A stretch of 64,000 bases of DNA, from positions 62,001 to 126,000 of the forward strand of contig CAMDTL010000002.1 in the NCBI GenBank assembly GCA_945907735.1, written 5' to 3'. Positions within the stretch are counted from its first letter, which is position 1. The number at the start of each line of letters is the position of its first letter. This stretch comes from Methylotenera oryzisoli (GTDB lineage: Bacteria > Pseudomonadota > Gammaproteobacteria > Burkholderiales > Methylophilaceae). Under the pieces are notes generated by a model that was not told the origin of the DNA, did no database searches, and saw nothing but the letters and a program-made list of their open reading frames with translations. The position numbers and the translations under genes were made by a program. Positions 28,650 through 41,086 of the stretch are shown in pieces.

Positions 28650-31600
28650 TATGCGGCTACCAATACTTTATCTTCAGCGAGTTCAATTAATGCGCGTTTA
28701 TATTCATTCGGCATGACTTTAACAAATTTAGCGCGCGCGTGTTCCCAATCAGCAAGCATTGCTTTAGCGCGTGCGCTATTGGTGTAATTTGCATGATGGT
28801 TGATTAAGGCCAGTAGCGTGATTTCATCTGGCTGATCAAGATGGTGTATAGCATCGCTAGCTACGCTTGCATGATGCACAACTTTTTCTAAGGACACCAT
28901 GCCCATATTGCAGCGTTTTGCAAACAGGCCATCCTCGTCATACACATAAGCTACACCGCCACTCATGCCTGCCGCGAAATTTTGGCCAGTTAAGCCTAAA
29001 ACAACTACTGTGCCACCCGTCATATATTCACAACCATGGTTACCGACGCCTTCTACCACGGCCGATGCGCCAGAGTTACGCACACAAAAGCGCTCGCCCG
29101 CCACGCCATTAAAATATGCCTCGCCCATTGTTGCGCCATACATTACTGTGTTGCCGATGATAATATTCTCATGCGGAATGCCTCTAAATGCGGCTGGTGG
29201 CTTAATAATAATGCGGCCGCCACATAACCCTTTGCCCACGTAATCGTTAGCTTCACCAGTTAATTCAAAGCTAATACCTTTAGCTAAAAATGCCGCAAAA
29301 CTTTGACCAGCAGTGCCAGCTAAATTCACATGTATCGTATCGTCCGCCAAGCCAGTGTTGCCATAGCGCACCGCGACCTGATTGGACAGCATGGTACCAA
29401 CGGTGCGGTTGGTGTTGCTAATTGACATATCGATAATAACTTTTTGTTTTGTTTCTAAGGCAGGCTTTGCCAGTTCGATGAGCTTATTATCTAATGCGCT
29501 CACTAAATTATGATCTTGCGCTTCAACATTTCTGCGCGCCACACTTGCTGGCATATTGACCTGATGGAACACTTTGCTGAAATCCAGACCATGAATTTTC
29601 CAATGATCGATACCAGCTTTCATGTCTAGCAAATCGCTGCGACCGATTAAATCATCAAATTTGGCAACACCGATTGCAGCCATCAGTTCGCGTAACTCTT
29701 CCGCAATAAAGAAGAAGAAATTCACCACATGCTCTGGCTGACCAGTAAATTTTTTGCGCAACACTGGGTCTTGCGTCGCCACACCGACAGGGCAGGTGTT
29801 CAGATGGCATTTACGCATCATAATGCAGCCTTCTACCACCAGCGGCGCGGTTGCAAAGCCAAATTCATCTGCGCCTAATAGCGCGCCCACCAATACATCG
29901 CGACCAGTTTTAATTTGACCATCCACTTGCACAGTGACTCGGCCGCGCAGTTGATTCAACACCAGCGTTTGTTGCGTTTCTGCAAGTCCAAGCTCCCACG
30001 GTGTGCCAGCATGCATCACTGAAGAAATCGGCGATGCGCCTGTACCGCCATCGTGGCCGGCAATCACAATATGATCTGATTTAGCTTTGGCCACGCCTGT
30101 AGCTACAGTACCCACGCCTGTTTCTGATACCAATTTAGTTGATATGGAGGCCTTGGGATTGGCATTTTTTAGGTCGTGAATGAGTTGTGCCAAGTCTTCA
30201 ATACTATAAATATCGTGATGTGGCGGCGGTGAAATCAAGCCTACGCCTGGCACTGAGAATCTTAACTTAGCAATATATTCCGAAACCTTGTGGCCAGGCA
30301 ATTGGCCGCCTTCGCCAGGCTTTGCGCCTTGCGCCATTTTAATTTGAATCTGGTCGGCGCTCGCTAAATACTCCGCTGTCACGCCAAAACGACCAGAAGC
30401 CACTTGCTTGATGCGCGAGCGCATGGAGTCGCCCGCTTTCAGTGGAATATCACTAAATACCACATTGTTACCAATCACATCCGCCATGGTGGTATCTTTT
30501 GTCACGGCAATGAAGCGTTTGGCATCTTCACCGCCTTCGCCCGTATTCGATTTACCGCCAATGCGGTTCATGGCAATCGCAAGCGTTGCGTGTGCTTCGG
30601 TTGAAATCGAGCCCAATGACATCGCGCCTGTCGCAAAGCGTTTCACGATTTCTTTGGCAGGCTCAACTAGGCTAATATCAATTGCCGCGCCCGCAGGTTT
30701 AACTTCAAACAAACCACGCAAGGTTTTGTGGCGACGGGTTTGGTTGTTAATTAATTTTGCATATTCTTTATAAGTGTCAAATTTATTGGTGCGCGTGGCG
30801 TTTTGCAGTTTAGAAATTGATTCTGGCGTCCACATATGTTCTTCGCCACGCACTCTAAACGCATATTCACCACCTGCATCCAACTGTCGCAGTAACACAG
30901 GGTCATCGCCAAACGCTAGGTTGTGCAAGCGCAAGGTTTCTTCTGCCACTTCATCCAAGCCTATGCCTTCAATCTGCGTAGGAGTGCCGGTGAAATATTT
31001 GCTAATCAACGCTGAATTTAGACCAATGGCCTCAAAAATTTGTGCGCCACAATAAGATTGATAAGTCGAGATACCCATTTTCGACATAACTTTATACAAG
31101 CCTTTGCCGATGGCTTTAACGAAATTTTTGCTGCCAACATAAGCATCGTCAGTGAGATGATGGATAGTTTCCAAGGCCAACCAAGGACAAACGGCTTCTG
31201 CACCGTAACCTGCTAGCAGTGCAAAATGATGCACTTCGCGCGCCGAGCCCGTATCCACCACCAAGCCAGTGCTTGTTCGCAGGCCTGCTTTTACCAAGTA
31301 TGCGTGCGTGGCCGAACAAGCCAATAATGCTGGAATTGCAATGCGGTTTTTGGAAATGGCTCTGTCTGACAAAATCAACACATTAAAGCCATTATGCACA
31401 GCGGCTTTGGCGGCTGCATGCAAGTTTTCCAATGCGCTTGCTAAGCCTGCTTTACCTAGCTTGGCATCATAAGTAATATCCAGTACCAATGATTTAAATT
31501 GCCCCTTTGTAGAAGCGCCAATATTTTTTAACTGCTCTAATTCTGCCAGCATTAAAACCGGCTGACTGGCTTCTAGGCGTAATGGTGGGTTAGTTTCATC

Positions 31601-33268
31601 GACGCCCAATAAGTTTGGTTTAGGGCCAATAAACGTCACTAGGGACATCACCAATTCTTCACGAATCGGGTCAATGGGCGGGTTAGTCACTTGTGCAAAT
31701 AATTGCTTAAAATAACTGTAAAGCAATTTTGGTTTGTTGGATAATACGGGCAAAGCCGCGTCGTTGCCCATAGAGCCAGCGCCTTCTTCACCAGTCGCAA
31801 TCATCGGCCGCAACACAAATTTAATATCTTCTTGGCTATAACCAAACGCTTGCTGCGTATCTAACAAGCTTTCAGCCATTTTCAATTGGGCATCTTCTTT
31901 CGGTAAGTCACCCAAAAAATAACGCGATTGTTCAATATACGCTTTATATGGTTTGGCAGAAGCCAATTCGCTTTTCACTTCTGCATCATCAATAATACGA
32001 CCTTGCACGGTGTCTATCAGCAGCATTTTTCCAGGCTGCAAACGCCATTTTTTCACTATTTTTTCTTGCGGAAATGTCAGCACGCCCATCTCAGAAGCCA
32101 TCATCACGACATCATCGTCTGTCACCAAATAGCGCGCGGGGCGTAAGCCGTTTCTATCTAGCGTTGCGCCTATCACATTGCCGTCGGTAAACGCCACCGC
32201 GGCTGGACCATCCCACGGCTCCATCAGTGCAGCATGATATTCGTAAAAAGCGCGGCGCTCTTCATCCATCAGCGCGTTATTATTCCATGCCTCAGGGATC
32301 AACATCATCATCGCGTGCGGCAAGCTATAACCACCTGCTACCAGCAACTCTAGGCAATTGTCAAAACAGGCCGAGTCCGACTGGTTTTCTGCGATCAGCG
32401 GCCAAAGCTTATCTAAATCTTCGCCAATGACTGCCGATTTCATGGTCTCGTGGCGTGCCGCCATCCAATTCACATTGCCTTGTACGGTATTAATTTCGCC
32501 ATTGTGCGCAATCATGCGGAATGGGTGTGCTAAATCCCAGGTGGGGAAAGTGTTGGTGGAAAAACGTTGATGCACAAGTGCCAGCGCTGAAACCACGCTG
32601 TTATCAGCCAAATCGCGGAAGTAAATGCCCACTTCGTTAGCTAGCAACATGCCTTTGTAAACGATGGTGCGACTTGAAAATGAAGGCACATAAAACGCAG
32701 CGTTATCTTGCAAATTTAAGGCTTTAACCGCGTGCTCAATGCGTTTGCGGATGACGTAACATTTACGTTCAAATGTGCTTTGGTCACTTGCTTGCGAGCC
32801 AACAAACACTTGGCGCATACAAGGCTCAACATCGCGTGCAGCAGCAGCAATATTGCTATTATCTACCGGCACATCGCGCCAGCCGAGCAAGGTTTGATTT
32901 TCTTCCGCGATAATGTTGGTAATTAATGCTTCGCAAGCCGCACGGTTTTTTACATCTTGCGGTAAAAATAGGTTGCCGATTGCGTATTGCCCAGCTTCTG
33001 GCAGATTAATATTAAGTTTTTTCGCCTCACTGCGCATAAATGCGTCGGGCATTTGTATCAGCAAACCAGCGCCATCGCCTAATTTCGGGTCGTAACCCGT
33101 CGCGCCGCGATGGGTTAAATTAGTTAACAGCGTTAAGCCTTGCTGCACAATCTCATGGCTTTTTTTGCCTTGAATGTGCGCCACAAAACCCACGCCACAA
33201 GCGTCCTTCTCGTTACGTTTGTCGTATAAACCTTGGTTTTCGGGTTGTGAGGCGAAAGACTTGTTCAT
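28649..33268 (-). CDS. gltB: Glutamate synthase (NADPH) large subunit
   Basis: Transfers the amide of glutamine to 2-oxoglutarate, giving two glutamates, the main ammonia-assimilation route together with glutamine synthetase. The 1539 residues comprise the Ntn-type glutaminase (Cys24 exposed after a 23-residue propeptide, [10 protein letters not shown]), the central domain, the FMN barrel ([25 protein letters not shown]), the 3Fe-4S motif [15 protein letters not shown], and the C-terminal beta-helix with repeated Gly motifs. It is the first gene of gltB-gltD-hemE. The gap 33269-33359 before hemL shows no terminator. Confidence 0.98.
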   Translation of the reverse strand: MNKSFASQPENQGLYDKRNEKDACGVGFVAHIQGKKSHEIVQQGLTLLTNLTHRGATGYDPKLGDGAGLLIQMPDAFMRSEAKKLNINLPEAGQYAIGNLFLPQDVKNRAACEALITNIIAEENQTLLGWRDVPVDNSNIAAAARDVEPCMRQVFVGSQASDQSTFERKCYVIRKRIEHAVKALNLQDNAAFYVPSFSSRTIVYKGMLLANEVGIYFRDLADNSVVSALALVHQRFSTNTFPTWDLAHPFRMIAHNGEINTVQGNVNWMAARHETMKSAVIGEDLDKLWPLIAENQSDSACFDNCLELLVAGGYSLPHAMMMLIPEAWNNNALMDEERRAFYEYHAALMEPWDGPAAVAFTDGNVIGATLDRNGLRPARYLVTDDDVVMMASEMGVLTFPQEKIVKKWRLQPGKMLLIDTVQGRIIDDAEVKSELASAKPYKAYIEQSRYFLGDLPKEDAQLKMAESLLDTQQAFGYSQEDIKFVLRPMIATGEEGAGSMGNDAALPVLSNKPKLLYSYFKQLFAQVTNPPIDPIREELVMSLVTFIGPKPNLLGVDETNPPLRLEASQPVLMLAELEQLKNIGASTKGQFKSLVLDITYDAKLGKAGLASALENLHAAAKAAVHNGFNVLILSDRAISKNRIAIPALLACSATHAYLVKAGLRTSTGLVVDTGSAREVHHFALLAGYGAEAVCPWLALETIHHLTDDAYVGSKNFVKAIGKGLYKVMSKMGISTYQSYCGAQIFEAIGLNSALISKYFTGTPTQIEGIGLDEVAEETLRLHNLAFGDDPVLLRQLDAGGEYAFRVRGEEHMWTPESISKLQNATRTNKFDTYKEYAKLINNQTRRHKTLRGLFEVKPAGAAIDISLVEPAKEIVKRFATGAMSLGSISTEAHATLAIAMNRIGGKSNTGEGGEDAKRFIAVTKDTTMADVIGNNVVFSDIPLKAGDSMRSRIKQVASGRFGVTAEYLASADQIQIKMAQGAKPGEGGQLPGHKVSEYIAKLRFSVPGVGLISPPPHHDIYSIEDLAQLIHDLKNANPKASISTKLVSETGVGTVATGVAKAKSDHIVIAGHDGGTGASPISSVMHAGTPWELGLAETQQTLVLNQLRGRVTVQVDGQIKTGRDVLVGALLGADEFGFATAPLVVEGCIMMRKCHLNTCPVGVATQDPVLRKKFTGQPEHVVNFFFFIAEELRELMAAIGVAKFDDLIGRSDLLDMKAGIDHWKIHGLDFSKVFHQVNMPASVARRNVEAQDHNLVSALDNKLIELAKPALETKQKVIIDMSISNTNRTVGTMLSNQVAVRYGNTGLADDTIHVNLAGTAGQSFAAFLAKGISFELTGEANDYVGKGLCGGRIIIKPPAAFRGIPHENIIIGNTVMYGATMGEAYFNGVAGERFCVRNSGASAVVEGVGNHGCEYMTGGTVVVLGLTGQNFAAGMSGGVAYVYDEDGLFAKRCNMGMVSLEKVVHHASVASDAIHHLDQPDEITLLALINHHANYTNSARAKAMLADWEHARAKFVKVMPNEYKRALIELAEDKVLVAA

Positions 33269-33359
33269 TGCTTAATAACCTAATTCTAAACTTTTAGCGG
33301 AACTTTCAATAATACCGTTAAAACGCCTTGCTATCAATCACATAGCATAAAAAATTACG

Positions 33360-34643
33360 TTAAATCGCAGAGAATGCTTTCTTAGCTGCATTAACTGTAA
33401 ACGTAATGTCTGCATCTGTGTGCGCGGCTGAAACAAATCCCGCCTCAAACGCAGAAGGCCCAAGATAGACACCACTATCTAACATGCTGTGAAAAAATTG
33501 CTTGAAGTGCGTTTTATTATTATTTTGCATAATTTCAGCATAGCTAGTCGGGCATTGCGCACTAAAATATAAGCCAAACATACCGCCGACATTTTGTGCG
33601 CTGAAGGTGACTTTTGCTTCTTTGGCGGCTTGGACTAAACCATCGATCAGTTTTTTGGTTTGATTGGTTAAGCGCGTATGAAAACCTTCTGCTTGAATCA
33701 ATTTTAATGTGACCAAACCCGCAGTAACCGCCACAGGATTGCCTGACAGCGTACCGGCTTGATACACTTTGCCGATTGGCGCTAGGCATTGCATAATCTC
33801 TTTACGGCCACCAAACGCGCCCACGGGCAGGCCGCCACCAATGACTTTGCCTAGCGTGGTCATGTCTGGCTTAATGTTATACAAAGCTTGCGCACCGCCC
33901 AAAGCCACGCGAAAGCCTGTCATCACTTCATCAAAAATCAGCACTGCGCCGTGTTTAGTACAAAGCGCGCGTAGGGTTTGCAAAAATTCCATTTTCGGCA
34001 CAATTAAATTCATATTGCCGACCACTGGCTCAATAATCACACAGGCAATTTCGTCGCCTGATTTTTTAAATAAATCCTCTAACTGCTGCGTATTGTTATA
34101 GGCTAAAGTGAAGGTGTGTGCGGCCACACTGGCTGGCACGCCGCCAGAATCTGGCTCACCAAAAGTCAGCAAGCCTGACCCCGCTTTTACCAAAAGCCCG
34201 TCAGAATGGCCGTGGTAGCAGCCTTCAAATTTCACGATTTTGTCGCGCCCAGTAAAACCGCGCGCCGTGCGGATGGCGCTCATGGTTGCTTCAGTGCCGC
34301 TGCTGTTTAGGCGCACTTGCTCCATGCTGGGCATAAGTTTGTTAATCATCTCCGCCATCTCAAGCTCTAAACCTGTCGGCGCGCCAAACGATAAGCTATT
34401 GGCGGCGGCCGTTTGCACTGCGTCGATCACTGCTGGGTGTGCATGACCAAGGATCATCGGTCCCCAAGAATTGATGTAATCGACATATTCTTTACCATCC
34501 ACATCCCAAAGTTTGCTGCCTAAGCCTTTTTTAAAAAACACGGGCGTGCCGCCGACGCTGCGAAATGCGCGCACGGGTGAATTAACGCCACCTGGAATAA
34601 GTGCTAGAGATTTTTCGAAAAGAATTTGATTTTGCGAAGTCAT
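33360..34643 (-). CDS. hemL: Glutamate-1-semialdehyde 2,1-aminomutase
   Basis: PLP enzyme that makes 5-aminolevulinate from glutamate-1-semialdehyde, the C5 route of haem synthesis. It has [15 protein letters not shown] at the N terminus, [12 protein letters not shown], the substrate-site [21 protein letters not shown] and the PLP lysine in [18 protein letters not shown] placed the start at ATG 34643 (MTSQNQI), giving 427 residues; an in-frame TTG at 34655 would add four residues. Neither has a strong ribosome site. Confidence 0.96.
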   Translation of the reverse strand: MTSQNQILFEKSLALIPGGVNSPVRAFRSVGGTPVFFKKGLGSKLWDVDGKEYVDYINSWGPMILGHAHPAVIDAVQTAAANSLSFGAPTGLELEMAEMINKLMPSMEQVRLNSSGTEATMSAIRTARGFTGRDKIVKFEGCYHGHSDGLLVKAGSGLLTFGEPDSGGVPASVAAHTFTLAYNNTQQLEDLFKKSGDEIACVIIEPVVGNMNLIVPKMEFLQTLRALCTKHGAVLIFDEVMTGFRVALGGAQALYNIKPDMTTLGKVIGGGLPVGAFGGRKEIMQCLAPIGKVYQAGTLSGNPVAVTAGLVTLKLIQAEGFHTRLTNQTKKLIDGLVQAAKEAKVTFSAQNVGGMFGLYFSAQCPTSYAEIMQNNNKTHFKQFFHSMLDSGVYLGPSAFEAGFVSAAHTDADITFTVNAAKKAFSAI

Positions 34644-34806
34644 GATATTGGTCAATAAATAAAGGTTGGCTAGTATTTTATCAGAGTGTTCTGTTTAATG
34701 TGGTGCACGCGGTGCAATTAGCATCAGTATGCACATGTTGAAAACATGGTGGTTATTGGCGATAATATGAATCATATTTAACAGTTACACTTAAAAAGGT
34801 CTACCC

Positions 34807-35376
34807 TTGAAAAATTTAATACTAAAAATCATTTGTCTTATAGGCCTCGTTGGCTTAACCACTCTAACTGCTTATGCTGAATCAGCCGCCGCCACAGCCT
34901 TACCTACTGCTACTGCGTCAATCGGCAAAGTCATGGTGTTAGATTTTCCGCTTAACGACCTGACCGACTTACCCAACCATCCAGAAGAGCTGGCGCGTAT
35001 TGCTTATTTTAACGTCGCTTTTAAACAGAAACTGGTTGATGATGGCGTAGAGATTGTGCCAGTCAATGACAAAATCAAAGCGATTTCGGCAACACAATCA
35101 GCTACCTACCTATTCGATCATACCGATATTGCGGCAAGCTTGGCTGAGGGTAGTGGTGCTGACTATATACTTATAGGCGTGGCTATGAAGCCGACCTACC
35201 TGTTCGTTTACCCAAGACTTTTGTTGGTGGATGTTAAGACAAAGCGCAAAGCGTTCACCTCTTATGTTCAAATGGAAGGCTCTTGGCTAGAAAAACCCAC
35301 CACCGCCAGTAGCGCAAAAAGCCTTGCTAACAAGGTCAGTGCGGAACTTAAAAAATTGGCAGGGCAAGCACACTGA
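34807..35376 (+). CDS. Exported DUF2380/DUF3280-like protein
   Basis: Protein of 189 residues with a signal peptide (residues 1-24, cleavage after AYA). After it comes VMVLDFPLNDLTDL, then a central segment FNVAFKQKLVDDG and GADYILIGVAMKPTYLFVYPRLLLVDVKTKR, resembling DUF2380/DUF3280 proteins of unknown function that occur in methylotrophs and other proteobacteria. The family fold is probably TolB-N-like. The start is TTG at 34807 with AAAAAGG 8 bases upstream. It stands alone, divergent from hemL and convergent with thiE. Confidence 0.7.
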   Translation: MKNLILKIICLIGLVGLTTLTAYAESAAATALPTATASIGKVMVLDFPLNDLTDLPNHPEELARIAYFNVAFKQKLVDDGVEIVPVNDKIKAISATQSATYLFDHTDIAASLAEGSGADYILIGVAMKPTYLFVYPRLLLVDVKTKRKAFTSYVQMEGSWLEKPTTASSAKSLANKVSAELKKLAGQAH

Positions 35377-35432
35377 TGCGCCATTAGGCAATATCCACGA
35401 AGGTTGCAGAGGATGCTGTTTTGATTTAGGTA

Positions 35433-36083
35433 TTACCTGTTTAAAAAACCTGCTTTAAACATTTGGGTAAATTGTTGGCTTGTTTTAACAATATCTGCGG
35501 CATTAAACAACGCATCGACTACTGCTATAGCATCTGCATCAGCCGAAATTACACTTGGCGCATTTTCTAGTGTGATGCCGCCAATCGCAACGCAAGGTAC
35601 TGCAAGCTCGGTTTTGGCGCGTGTAAATAAGTCTAAACCCGCTTTAGTCGCGTTGGGCTTGGTGCTGGAGGAGAAGCATGCGCCAAAAGCCACATAGCTT
35701 GCGCCTTGCTTTTCCGCTTCCAAAGCCAAATCAAAACGGTTGTAGCAAGATGCGCCGATAATTTTATCCGCGCCCAGCAAGCGCCTAGCCGCCCCCACAT
35801 CACCATCGGTTGCGCCTACATGCAAGCCATCTGCGTCAATCTGCGCGCATAAATCGAGATGATCATTAATGATTAGCGGCACCTGATAACTGCGACACAA
35901 AGCCAATAATGCACTGGCTTGCTTAAGCCGCAACCCTGTATCGGCAGCCTTGTTGCGATATTGCAGCAGTGACGCACCGCCTTTCAAAGCCGCCTCTACA
36001 CTGCGGCAAAGCAGTTCGGTATCCAGTGTATTGGGCGTGACTGCGTACAAGCCGCTAATGTTGAATAAATGGGACTTTCTCAT
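35433..36083 (-). CDS. thiE: Thiamine-phosphate synthase
   Basis: Joins HMP diphosphate and thiazole phosphate into thiamine phosphate. The TIM barrel shows GLYAVTPN, LLQYRNKA, VPLIINDHLDL, DGLHVGATDGD, the serine-rich loop FSSSTKPNATKAG and VAIGGIT. ATG at 36083 lies 29 bp inside the end of thiD and has GAAGAG upstream; an open frame further upstream has no family similarity. The overlap implies coupled translation of thiD and thiE. Confidence 0.94.
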   Translation of the reverse strand: MRKSHLFNISGLYAVTPNTLDTELLCRSVEAALKGGASLLQYRNKAADTGLRLKQASALLALCRSYQVPLIINDHLDLCAQIDADGLHVGATDGDVGAARRLLGADKIIGASCYNRFDLALEAEKQGASYVAFGACFSSSTKPNATKAGLDLFTRAKTELAVPCVAIGGITLENAPSVISADADAIAVVDALFNAADIVKTSQQFTQMFKAGFLNR

Positions 36084-36930
36084 CTTTTTGCTCTTCTGAT
36101 TCGTCTTCGTCGCGCGCCCAAAAAAAGCGGTCAGGCACAAACTGCCCCATGCCTGGGCGGAAGGCATTTTTAAGCGTTTGCCAAGTGTATTCTTGCGCTT
36201 CTTGAATAGCCTCTTCCATGCTTAAGCCATGCGCCAAACAAGCTGCAATTGCGCTCGTCAACGTACAGCCAGAGCCATGATAACTTCCCACTAATCTTTC
36301 CCAATGGTAGGCCTTTAGCAAGCCGCCAGCACCCGCATCGTTGCTACCATAAAGCGAGTTCACCACATCCATGCTGCGTTCATGCGTACCAGTAATCAAC
36401 ACATATTCACAACCCATTTCCAGCAAGCGCATGGCCGATTCATCCAGCGACGTATGTTGAATTTCTTCCGCCTCGTCATGAAACGCCAAACGTCGTGCTT
36501 CCAAGCTATTCGGCGTAATTAGCGTGGCTTGCGGAAACAACAAATCACACATGGCGGCTTGCATTTCTTCGTTCGTCAGATCATCACCGCGCCCCGACGT
36601 TAAAATCGGGTCGATGAGCAAAGGCACATCGGGATAATCCGCCATAATTTCGGCGATGACCGCCACATTTTCTATGCTGCCGAGCAGACCCAGTTTAAAA
36701 GCTGAAACCTGCACATCTTCCAAAATGGTGCGTGCTTGATCGTTTATCCAATCGGCATCCAGCGCCATGACACTTTCCACACCCACGGTATCTTGCACGG
36801 TAATGGCAGTGACCACCGAAAGCGGATGGCAGCCAATACTAGCCAAAGCTAAAATATCGGCCTGCAAACCAGCGCCGCTGCTAGGGTCTGTGGCAGAAAA
36901 AGTGAGTACTACTGGTGGCGTTGTTGTCAT
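36055..36930 (-). CDS. thiD: Hydroxymethylpyrimidine/phosphomethylpyrimidine kinase
   Basis: Phosphorylates HMP and HMP phosphate for thiamine assembly. Ribokinase-fold protein of 291 residues with FSATDPSSGAGLQAD at the N terminus, AITVQDT, ITPNSLEARRL and the anion-hole GSGCTLTSAIAA with catalytic region. The last 20 residues form a very acidic tail (DEDESEEQKDE) that is unusual for the family. I chose ATG 36930 over the in-frame TTG at 36945. It is just downstream of tRNA-Gly in the same direction. Confidence 0.95.
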   Translation of the reverse strand: MTTTPPVVLTFSATDPSSGAGLQADILALASIGCHPLSVVTAITVQDTVGVESVMALDADWINDQARTILEDVQVSAFKLGLLGSIENVAVIAEIMADYPDVPLLIDPILTSGRGDDLTNEEMQAAMCDLLFPQATLITPNSLEARRLAFHDEAEEIQHTSLDESAMRLLEMGCEYVLITGTHERSMDVVNSLYGSNDAGAGGLLKAYHWERLVGSYHGSGCTLTSAIAACLAHGLSMEEAIQEAQEYTWQTLKNAFRPGMGQFVPDRFFWARDEDESEEQKDEKVPFIQH

Positions 36931-36956
36931 GCTTTTATCTTTCAAAATTTCTTTTT

Positions 36957-37030
36957 TGGAGCGGCTGGCGGGAATCGAACCCGTGTATCAAGCTTGGGAA
37001 GCTAGCGTTCTACCATTGAACTACAGCCGC
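36957..37030 (-). tRNA. tRNA-Gly (anticodon CCC)
   Basis: The reverse strand folds as a complete tRNA of 74 bases: acceptor GCGGCTG/CAGCCGC, D-arm GTTC/GAAC, anticodon loop TTCCCAA, T-loop GGGTTCGATTCCC and an encoded TCCA end. The anticodon stem has one T-T mismatch (second pair). The anticodon reads GGG codons. Confidence 0.95.
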
Positions 37031-37107
37031 ACAGTTTATCTGTTCTTAGCTAATACGCTATTTTACTGTCTTTTTAGTTTAGGCGCAGGCTAGCGCTAAA
37101 AACTATC

Positions 37108-39324
37108 TTAAAATTCTAACGGGTCAATATCCAAACTCCAGCGGATTTTTGCAGACATGGGTAGTTCGCGAACTTGTGGCATCCACATTTTAAGCAAGCG
37201 CTGTAAAGCCAAGCGATTATTGGCTTGCAACAGCAATTGTCCGCGCTCCAACCCTTTTAAACGCTCCATTTGCGGACGGATTGGATCGTAAATCATCACC
37301 TCAGTGTTTAATTCCCTCGCCAAATTTCCCGCTTTACTTAAAAATTGCTGCGTTAACGCGTAATCATTCGCCTCTGCACGCAATAGTGCGAAATAACTGG
37401 TGGGCGGAAACTGCATCGCGTTACGTTCTTGCAATAATTCATTGGCATAACTTACATAATCTTGGCTACGTAGCGCATGAAATAAAGCGTGTTGTGGAAA
37501 CGCGGTTTGTATGAGCACTTCGCCCGCCTTCTCGGCACGCCCAGCGCGGCCTGACACTTGCATCAATTGTGCGAATAATTTTTCTGAAGCGCGGAAATCT
37601 GGGCTGTGAAGCGCGTTATCAGTATCAATCACGCCGACCAAGGTGAGATGCGGAAAGTCGTGACCTTTGGCCAGCATTTGCGTGCCAACCAAAATATCAA
37701 TTTGCTGATGGTGTACTTGCGTGAGTAAATCCGTTAGCGCGTCTTTGTTGCGCATACTGTCGCGGTCAACTCTGGCTATTTTTGCGCTTGGCAGCAAGTG
37801 TTGTAGCGTTTGTTCTAAACGCTGCGTAGCGTGGCCGACTGGTCGAATATCGGCATTGCCGCAACTGGGGCATTGCAGCGGAATTTTCTGCTCATGTCCA
37901 CAATGGTGACATTTAAGCCGTTTTTGGCTTAAATGCACGACCAATCTGGCGGAGCAGCGCGTACAGCTTGAAACCCATTGACAAGCATTGCAATGCAGCA
38001 CGGGCGCGTAACCGCGCCGATTGATAAATAACAAACTTTGTTCTTTGCGTGCCAAACGTTCGCGCAACGCCTTGATTAATAAGGGAGACAGGCCGCTTTC
38101 TGTGGGAGATTTTGCGGTATCGACACAAAAAATACTGGGCAATTTTGCCTGTTGCACCGCGCGTTGTTTTAAGCTGAGCAAACCGTATTGCTGCTTTTTG
38201 GCGTTTTGACTATCTGTTGCATTAAACCAGGTTTCTAAACTTGGCGTCGCGCTACCTAAAATAATCGGAATATTCAGCTGTTTTGCGCGCACCATCGCCA
38301 CATCGCGCGCGTGGTAACGCATACTATCTTGCTGTTTGTACGAGCCGTCGTGCTCCTCGTCCATCACTATCATTTTTAAATGTGGCATCGGCGTAAATAC
38401 ACTGAGTCGCGTGCCAATGATAATCTTAGCCGCACCTGAACTGGCTGCCAGCCAATTTTGTAAACGCTCACTCTCACTTAAGTTGCTATGCAAAGTAACT
38501 AAAGGGTATTGACTTAGGCGGCTTCTAAAACGCGCTTCTAGCTGTGGTGTTAAGTTGATTTCTGGAACCAATACTAAAGCTTGCGCATTTTTTTCACTGA
38601 GTATTTTTTTTAGAATTTGTATATAAACTTCAGTTTTGCCACTGCCGGTAATGCCGTGCAACAACCACGGTTTAAAGGTATGGGTAAGCGCTAACACACT
38701 TTGAATCGCGCTTGCTTGCTCGTCATTCAAAGTTGGCTCAATGCATGAACTTGGTATGGAAGCTTGCACTGCTACCACTTCGTGCTCTTCAACCAAGCCC
38801 AACTTTTTAAGTTCTATGACCGCTTTTTTCCAACTCGAAGAAATCAAAAAAAGGTCGCTGGAAGCCATTATCGGCAAGGCCTGCAGGGCAGAGATTATGC
38901 GATGCAAAAGTACTTTTTTTGTAGGGATTTGACTAAGTATTTGCTCAGTATCTACATTTTCTACTAACTGATAAGCAAACGCTTTGCGTGAAACCGCGGG
39001 CTTAAGCTGCCGCAAGCGCAATGGCAGCGTGGATATGAGCGCTTGCCCAAGCGGGTAATGATAATAATCGGCACAAAATTTAAGCAGTTTTAAATCGTCA
39101 AACACCACATCGTCAAACACATGGCTGACTGGCTTAAGTTTTTCAATCGGATAATCAGAAGTTTGCTTAATCTCCAACACCACGCCAACTAAACTGCGCC
39201 CAGCAAATGAGACAATGACGCGATTGCCGACACATGCAGTAAAGTCGCCGCTTAAATAATCGAAAGTGCGATTCAGCGGCACATCGAGCGCGATGCTGAG
39301 AATCCGTTGATTCATAATTAGCAT
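37108..39324 (-). CDS. priA: Primosomal protein N' (replication restart helicase PriA)
   Basis: DEAH-type 3'-5' helicase that reloads replisomes at stalled forks. The 738 residues include the N-terminal DNA 3'-end-binding domain (LDVPLNRTFDYL), Walker A HGITGSGKTEVY (about residue 222), the DEEH box in MDEEHDGSYKQ, GSATPSLE, two zinc-binding cysteine clusters (CNACQWVSSCTRC; CHHCGHEQKIPLQCPSC) and GRAGRAEK. The start may be ATG 39324 or, three codons on, ATG 39315. It is divergent from argS across 64 bp. Confidence 0.97.
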   Translation of the reverse strand: MLIMNQRILSIALDVPLNRTFDYLSGDFTACVGNRVIVSFAGRSLVGVVLEIKQTSDYPIEKLKPVSHVFDDVVFDDLKLLKFCADYYHYPLGQALISTLPLRLRQLKPAVSRKAFAYQLVENVDTEQILSQIPTKKVLLHRIISALQALPIMASSDLFLISSSWKKAVIELKKLGLVEEHEVVAVQASIPSSCIEPTLNDEQASAIQSVLALTHTFKPWLLHGITGSGKTEVYIQILKKILSEKNAQALVLVPEINLTPQLEARFRSRLSQYPLVTLHSNLSESERLQNWLAASSGAAKIIIGTRLSVFTPMPHLKMIVMDEEHDGSYKQQDSMRYHARDVAMVRAKQLNIPIILGSATPSLETWFNATDSQNAKKQQYGLLSLKQRAVQQAKLPSIFCVDTAKSPTESGLSPLLIKALRERLARKEQSLLFINRRGYAPVLHCNACQWVSSCTRCSARLVVHLSQKRLKCHHCGHEQKIPLQCPSCGNADIRPVGHATQRLEQTLQHLLPSAKIARVDRDSMRNKDALTDLLTQVHHQQIDILVGTQMLAKGHDFPHLTLVGVIDTDNALHSPDFRASEKLFAQLMQVSGRAGRAEKAGEVLIQTAFPQHALFHALRSQDYVSYANELLQERNAMQFPPTSYFALLRAEANDYALTQQFLSKAGNLARELNTEVMIYDPIRPQMERLKGLERGQLLLQANNRLALQRLLKMWMPQVRELPMSAKIRWSLDIDPLEF

Positions 39325-39388
39325 GACATAAATTAGGTTAAAATAGCACTATTGACGTTTTAATGATTACTCTGAAAGTTTAAGTTTC

Positions 39389-41074
39389 TTGAAAGCACAC
39401 ATTTCCGATTTACTCACCCGCGCCGCCGCCAGTATTGGCGCGGATGCAGAACAATTAAACATTGTACTCGAGCGCCCTAAATCTGCCGAACACGGTGATT
39501 TTGCGACCAATCTAGCCATGATGTTGGCCAAACCACTGCGCCAAAACCCACGCGCCATTGCCGAGAGTTTAATCAAAGCTTTGCCGCAAAGTGACTATAT
39601 CGCAAAAGTAGAAATTGCGGGCGCGGGCTTTATTAATTTCTTTTTAAACGCGCAATCGCAACAAACTGTAATCACTGAAATTTTAACTGCAGGCGACTAT
39701 TTTGGCCGCAATAATGCAGGTCATGATGCAAATGGTAAGCCGGTAAAGGTTCAGGTGGAATTTGTCTCGGCCAATCCAACCGGCCCCTTGCATGTTGGCC
39801 ATGGGCGCGGCGCGGCAGTGGGCGATTGCCTAGCACGGCTATTAGAGGCCAACGGCTGGGATGTGACGCGCGAATTTTATTACAACGATGCGGGCGCGCA
39901 AATTGAAAACCTAGTGATTTCGGTGCAAGCGCGCTGCAAAGGCATCGCGGTGGATGACGCGCGCTTTCCTGAAAATGGTTATCGCGGTGATTATATTCTG
40001 GATATCGCCAACGCTTTTTTAAATAAACAAACAGTAACTGCAGACGACTTAGCCGTGACCGCCAGTGGCGATGTGAACGATATGGAATCGGTACGTACTT
40101 TTTCTGTGGCTTATTTACGGCATGAGCAAGATTTAGATTTAAAAGCATTTCAAATTCAATTTGATACTTTTTCTTTAGAGAGCGCGTTATACAGCACAGG
40201 CAAAGTAGCAGCCACCGTGCAAGCGCTAAAGAACAGTGGCCACACTTTTGAGGATGGTGATGCGCTGTGGCTACGCACCACCGATTTTGGCGATGATAAA
40301 GACCGCGTCATGCGCAAAAGTGACGGTGATTATACCTACTTTGTACCAGATGTTGCCTACCATTTAGATAAATGGAATCGTGGTTTTAAACGTGTAATTA
40401 ACGAGCAGGGCGCCGATCACCACAGCACCATCACCCGTGTCCGTGCTGGCTTACAGGCACTTAACGTTAATATTCCACCAGGCTGGCCAGATTACGTGTT
40501 GCACCAAATGGTCACCGTGATGCGCGGTGGCGAAGAGGTAAAACTCAGTAAGCGCGCAGGCAGCTATGTCACTTTGCGCGATTTAATTGACGAAGTCGGT
40601 TGCGATGCCACGCGTTATTTCTTGGCAGCGCGCCGAGCCGATTCGCAATTGGTATTCGATATTGATATTGCCAAAGCACAAACCAATGATAACCCTGTGT
40701 ACTATATTCAATACGCACATGCGCGTATTTGCAGCGTGTTAAGTCAGTGGTTAAGTCAAGGTGCTGGCGATGTGAACAGCTTAAAAGCAGTGAACTTAAG
40801 CCCGCTCAACATGCCAAACGAAGAAAAATTGATGCAGCGCTTAAGCGAATATCCTGAAGTTGTCAGTGCTGCCGCAGCTGATTTAGCGCCACACACCATC
40901 GCTAATTATTTAAAACAATGTGCAAGTGATTTGCATAGCTATTACAATGACACAAAATTTCTGGTGGATGACGCGCCAACCAAATTAGCAAGGCTGGCGT
41001 TAATTGCTGCAACGCAGCAAGTATTAAAAAATGGCTTGAGTTTACTGGGCGTGGCTGCGCCACAAAAGATGTAA
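39389..41074 (+). CDS. argS: Arginyl-tRNA synthetase
   Basis: Class I enzyme charging tRNA-Arg. Its 561 residues have the N-terminal tRNA D-loop-binding domain ([25 protein letters not shown]), the HIGH motif as HVGHGRGA (about residue 132), the KMSKS equivalent [12 protein letters not shown] and a C-terminal DALR anticodon domain (YVQYAHAR-like, here [12 protein letters not shown]). The start is TTG at 39389. A SPOR-domain gene follows 12 bp downstream, as in many proteobacteria. Confidence 0.97.
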   Translation: MKAHISDLLTRAAASIGADAEQLNIVLERPKSAEHGDFATNLAMMLAKPLRQNPRAIAESLIKALPQSDYIAKVEIAGAGFINFFLNAQSQQTVITEILTAGDYFGRNNAGHDANGKPVKVQVEFVSANPTGPLHVGHGRGAAVGDCLARLLEANGWDVTREFYYNDAGAQIENLVISVQARCKGIAVDDARFPENGYRGDYILDIANAFLNKQTVTADDLAVTASGDVNDMESVRTFSVAYLRHEQDLDLKAFQIQFDTFSLESALYSTGKVAATVQALKNSGHTFEDGDALWLRTTDFGDDKDRVMRKSDGDYTYFVPDVAYHLDKWNRGFKRVINEQGADHHSTITRVRAGLQALNVNIPPGWPDYVLHQMVTVMRGGEEVKLSKRAGSYVTLRDLIDEVGCDATRYFLAARRADSQLVFDIDIAKAQTNDNPVYYIQYAHARICSVLSQWLSQGAGDVNSLKAVNLSPLNMPNEEKLMQRLSEYPEVVSAAAADLAPHTIANYLKQCASDLHSYYNDTKFLVDDAPTKLARLALIAATQQVLKNGLSLLGVAAPQKM

Positions 41075-41086
41075 AGGATTAAAGGT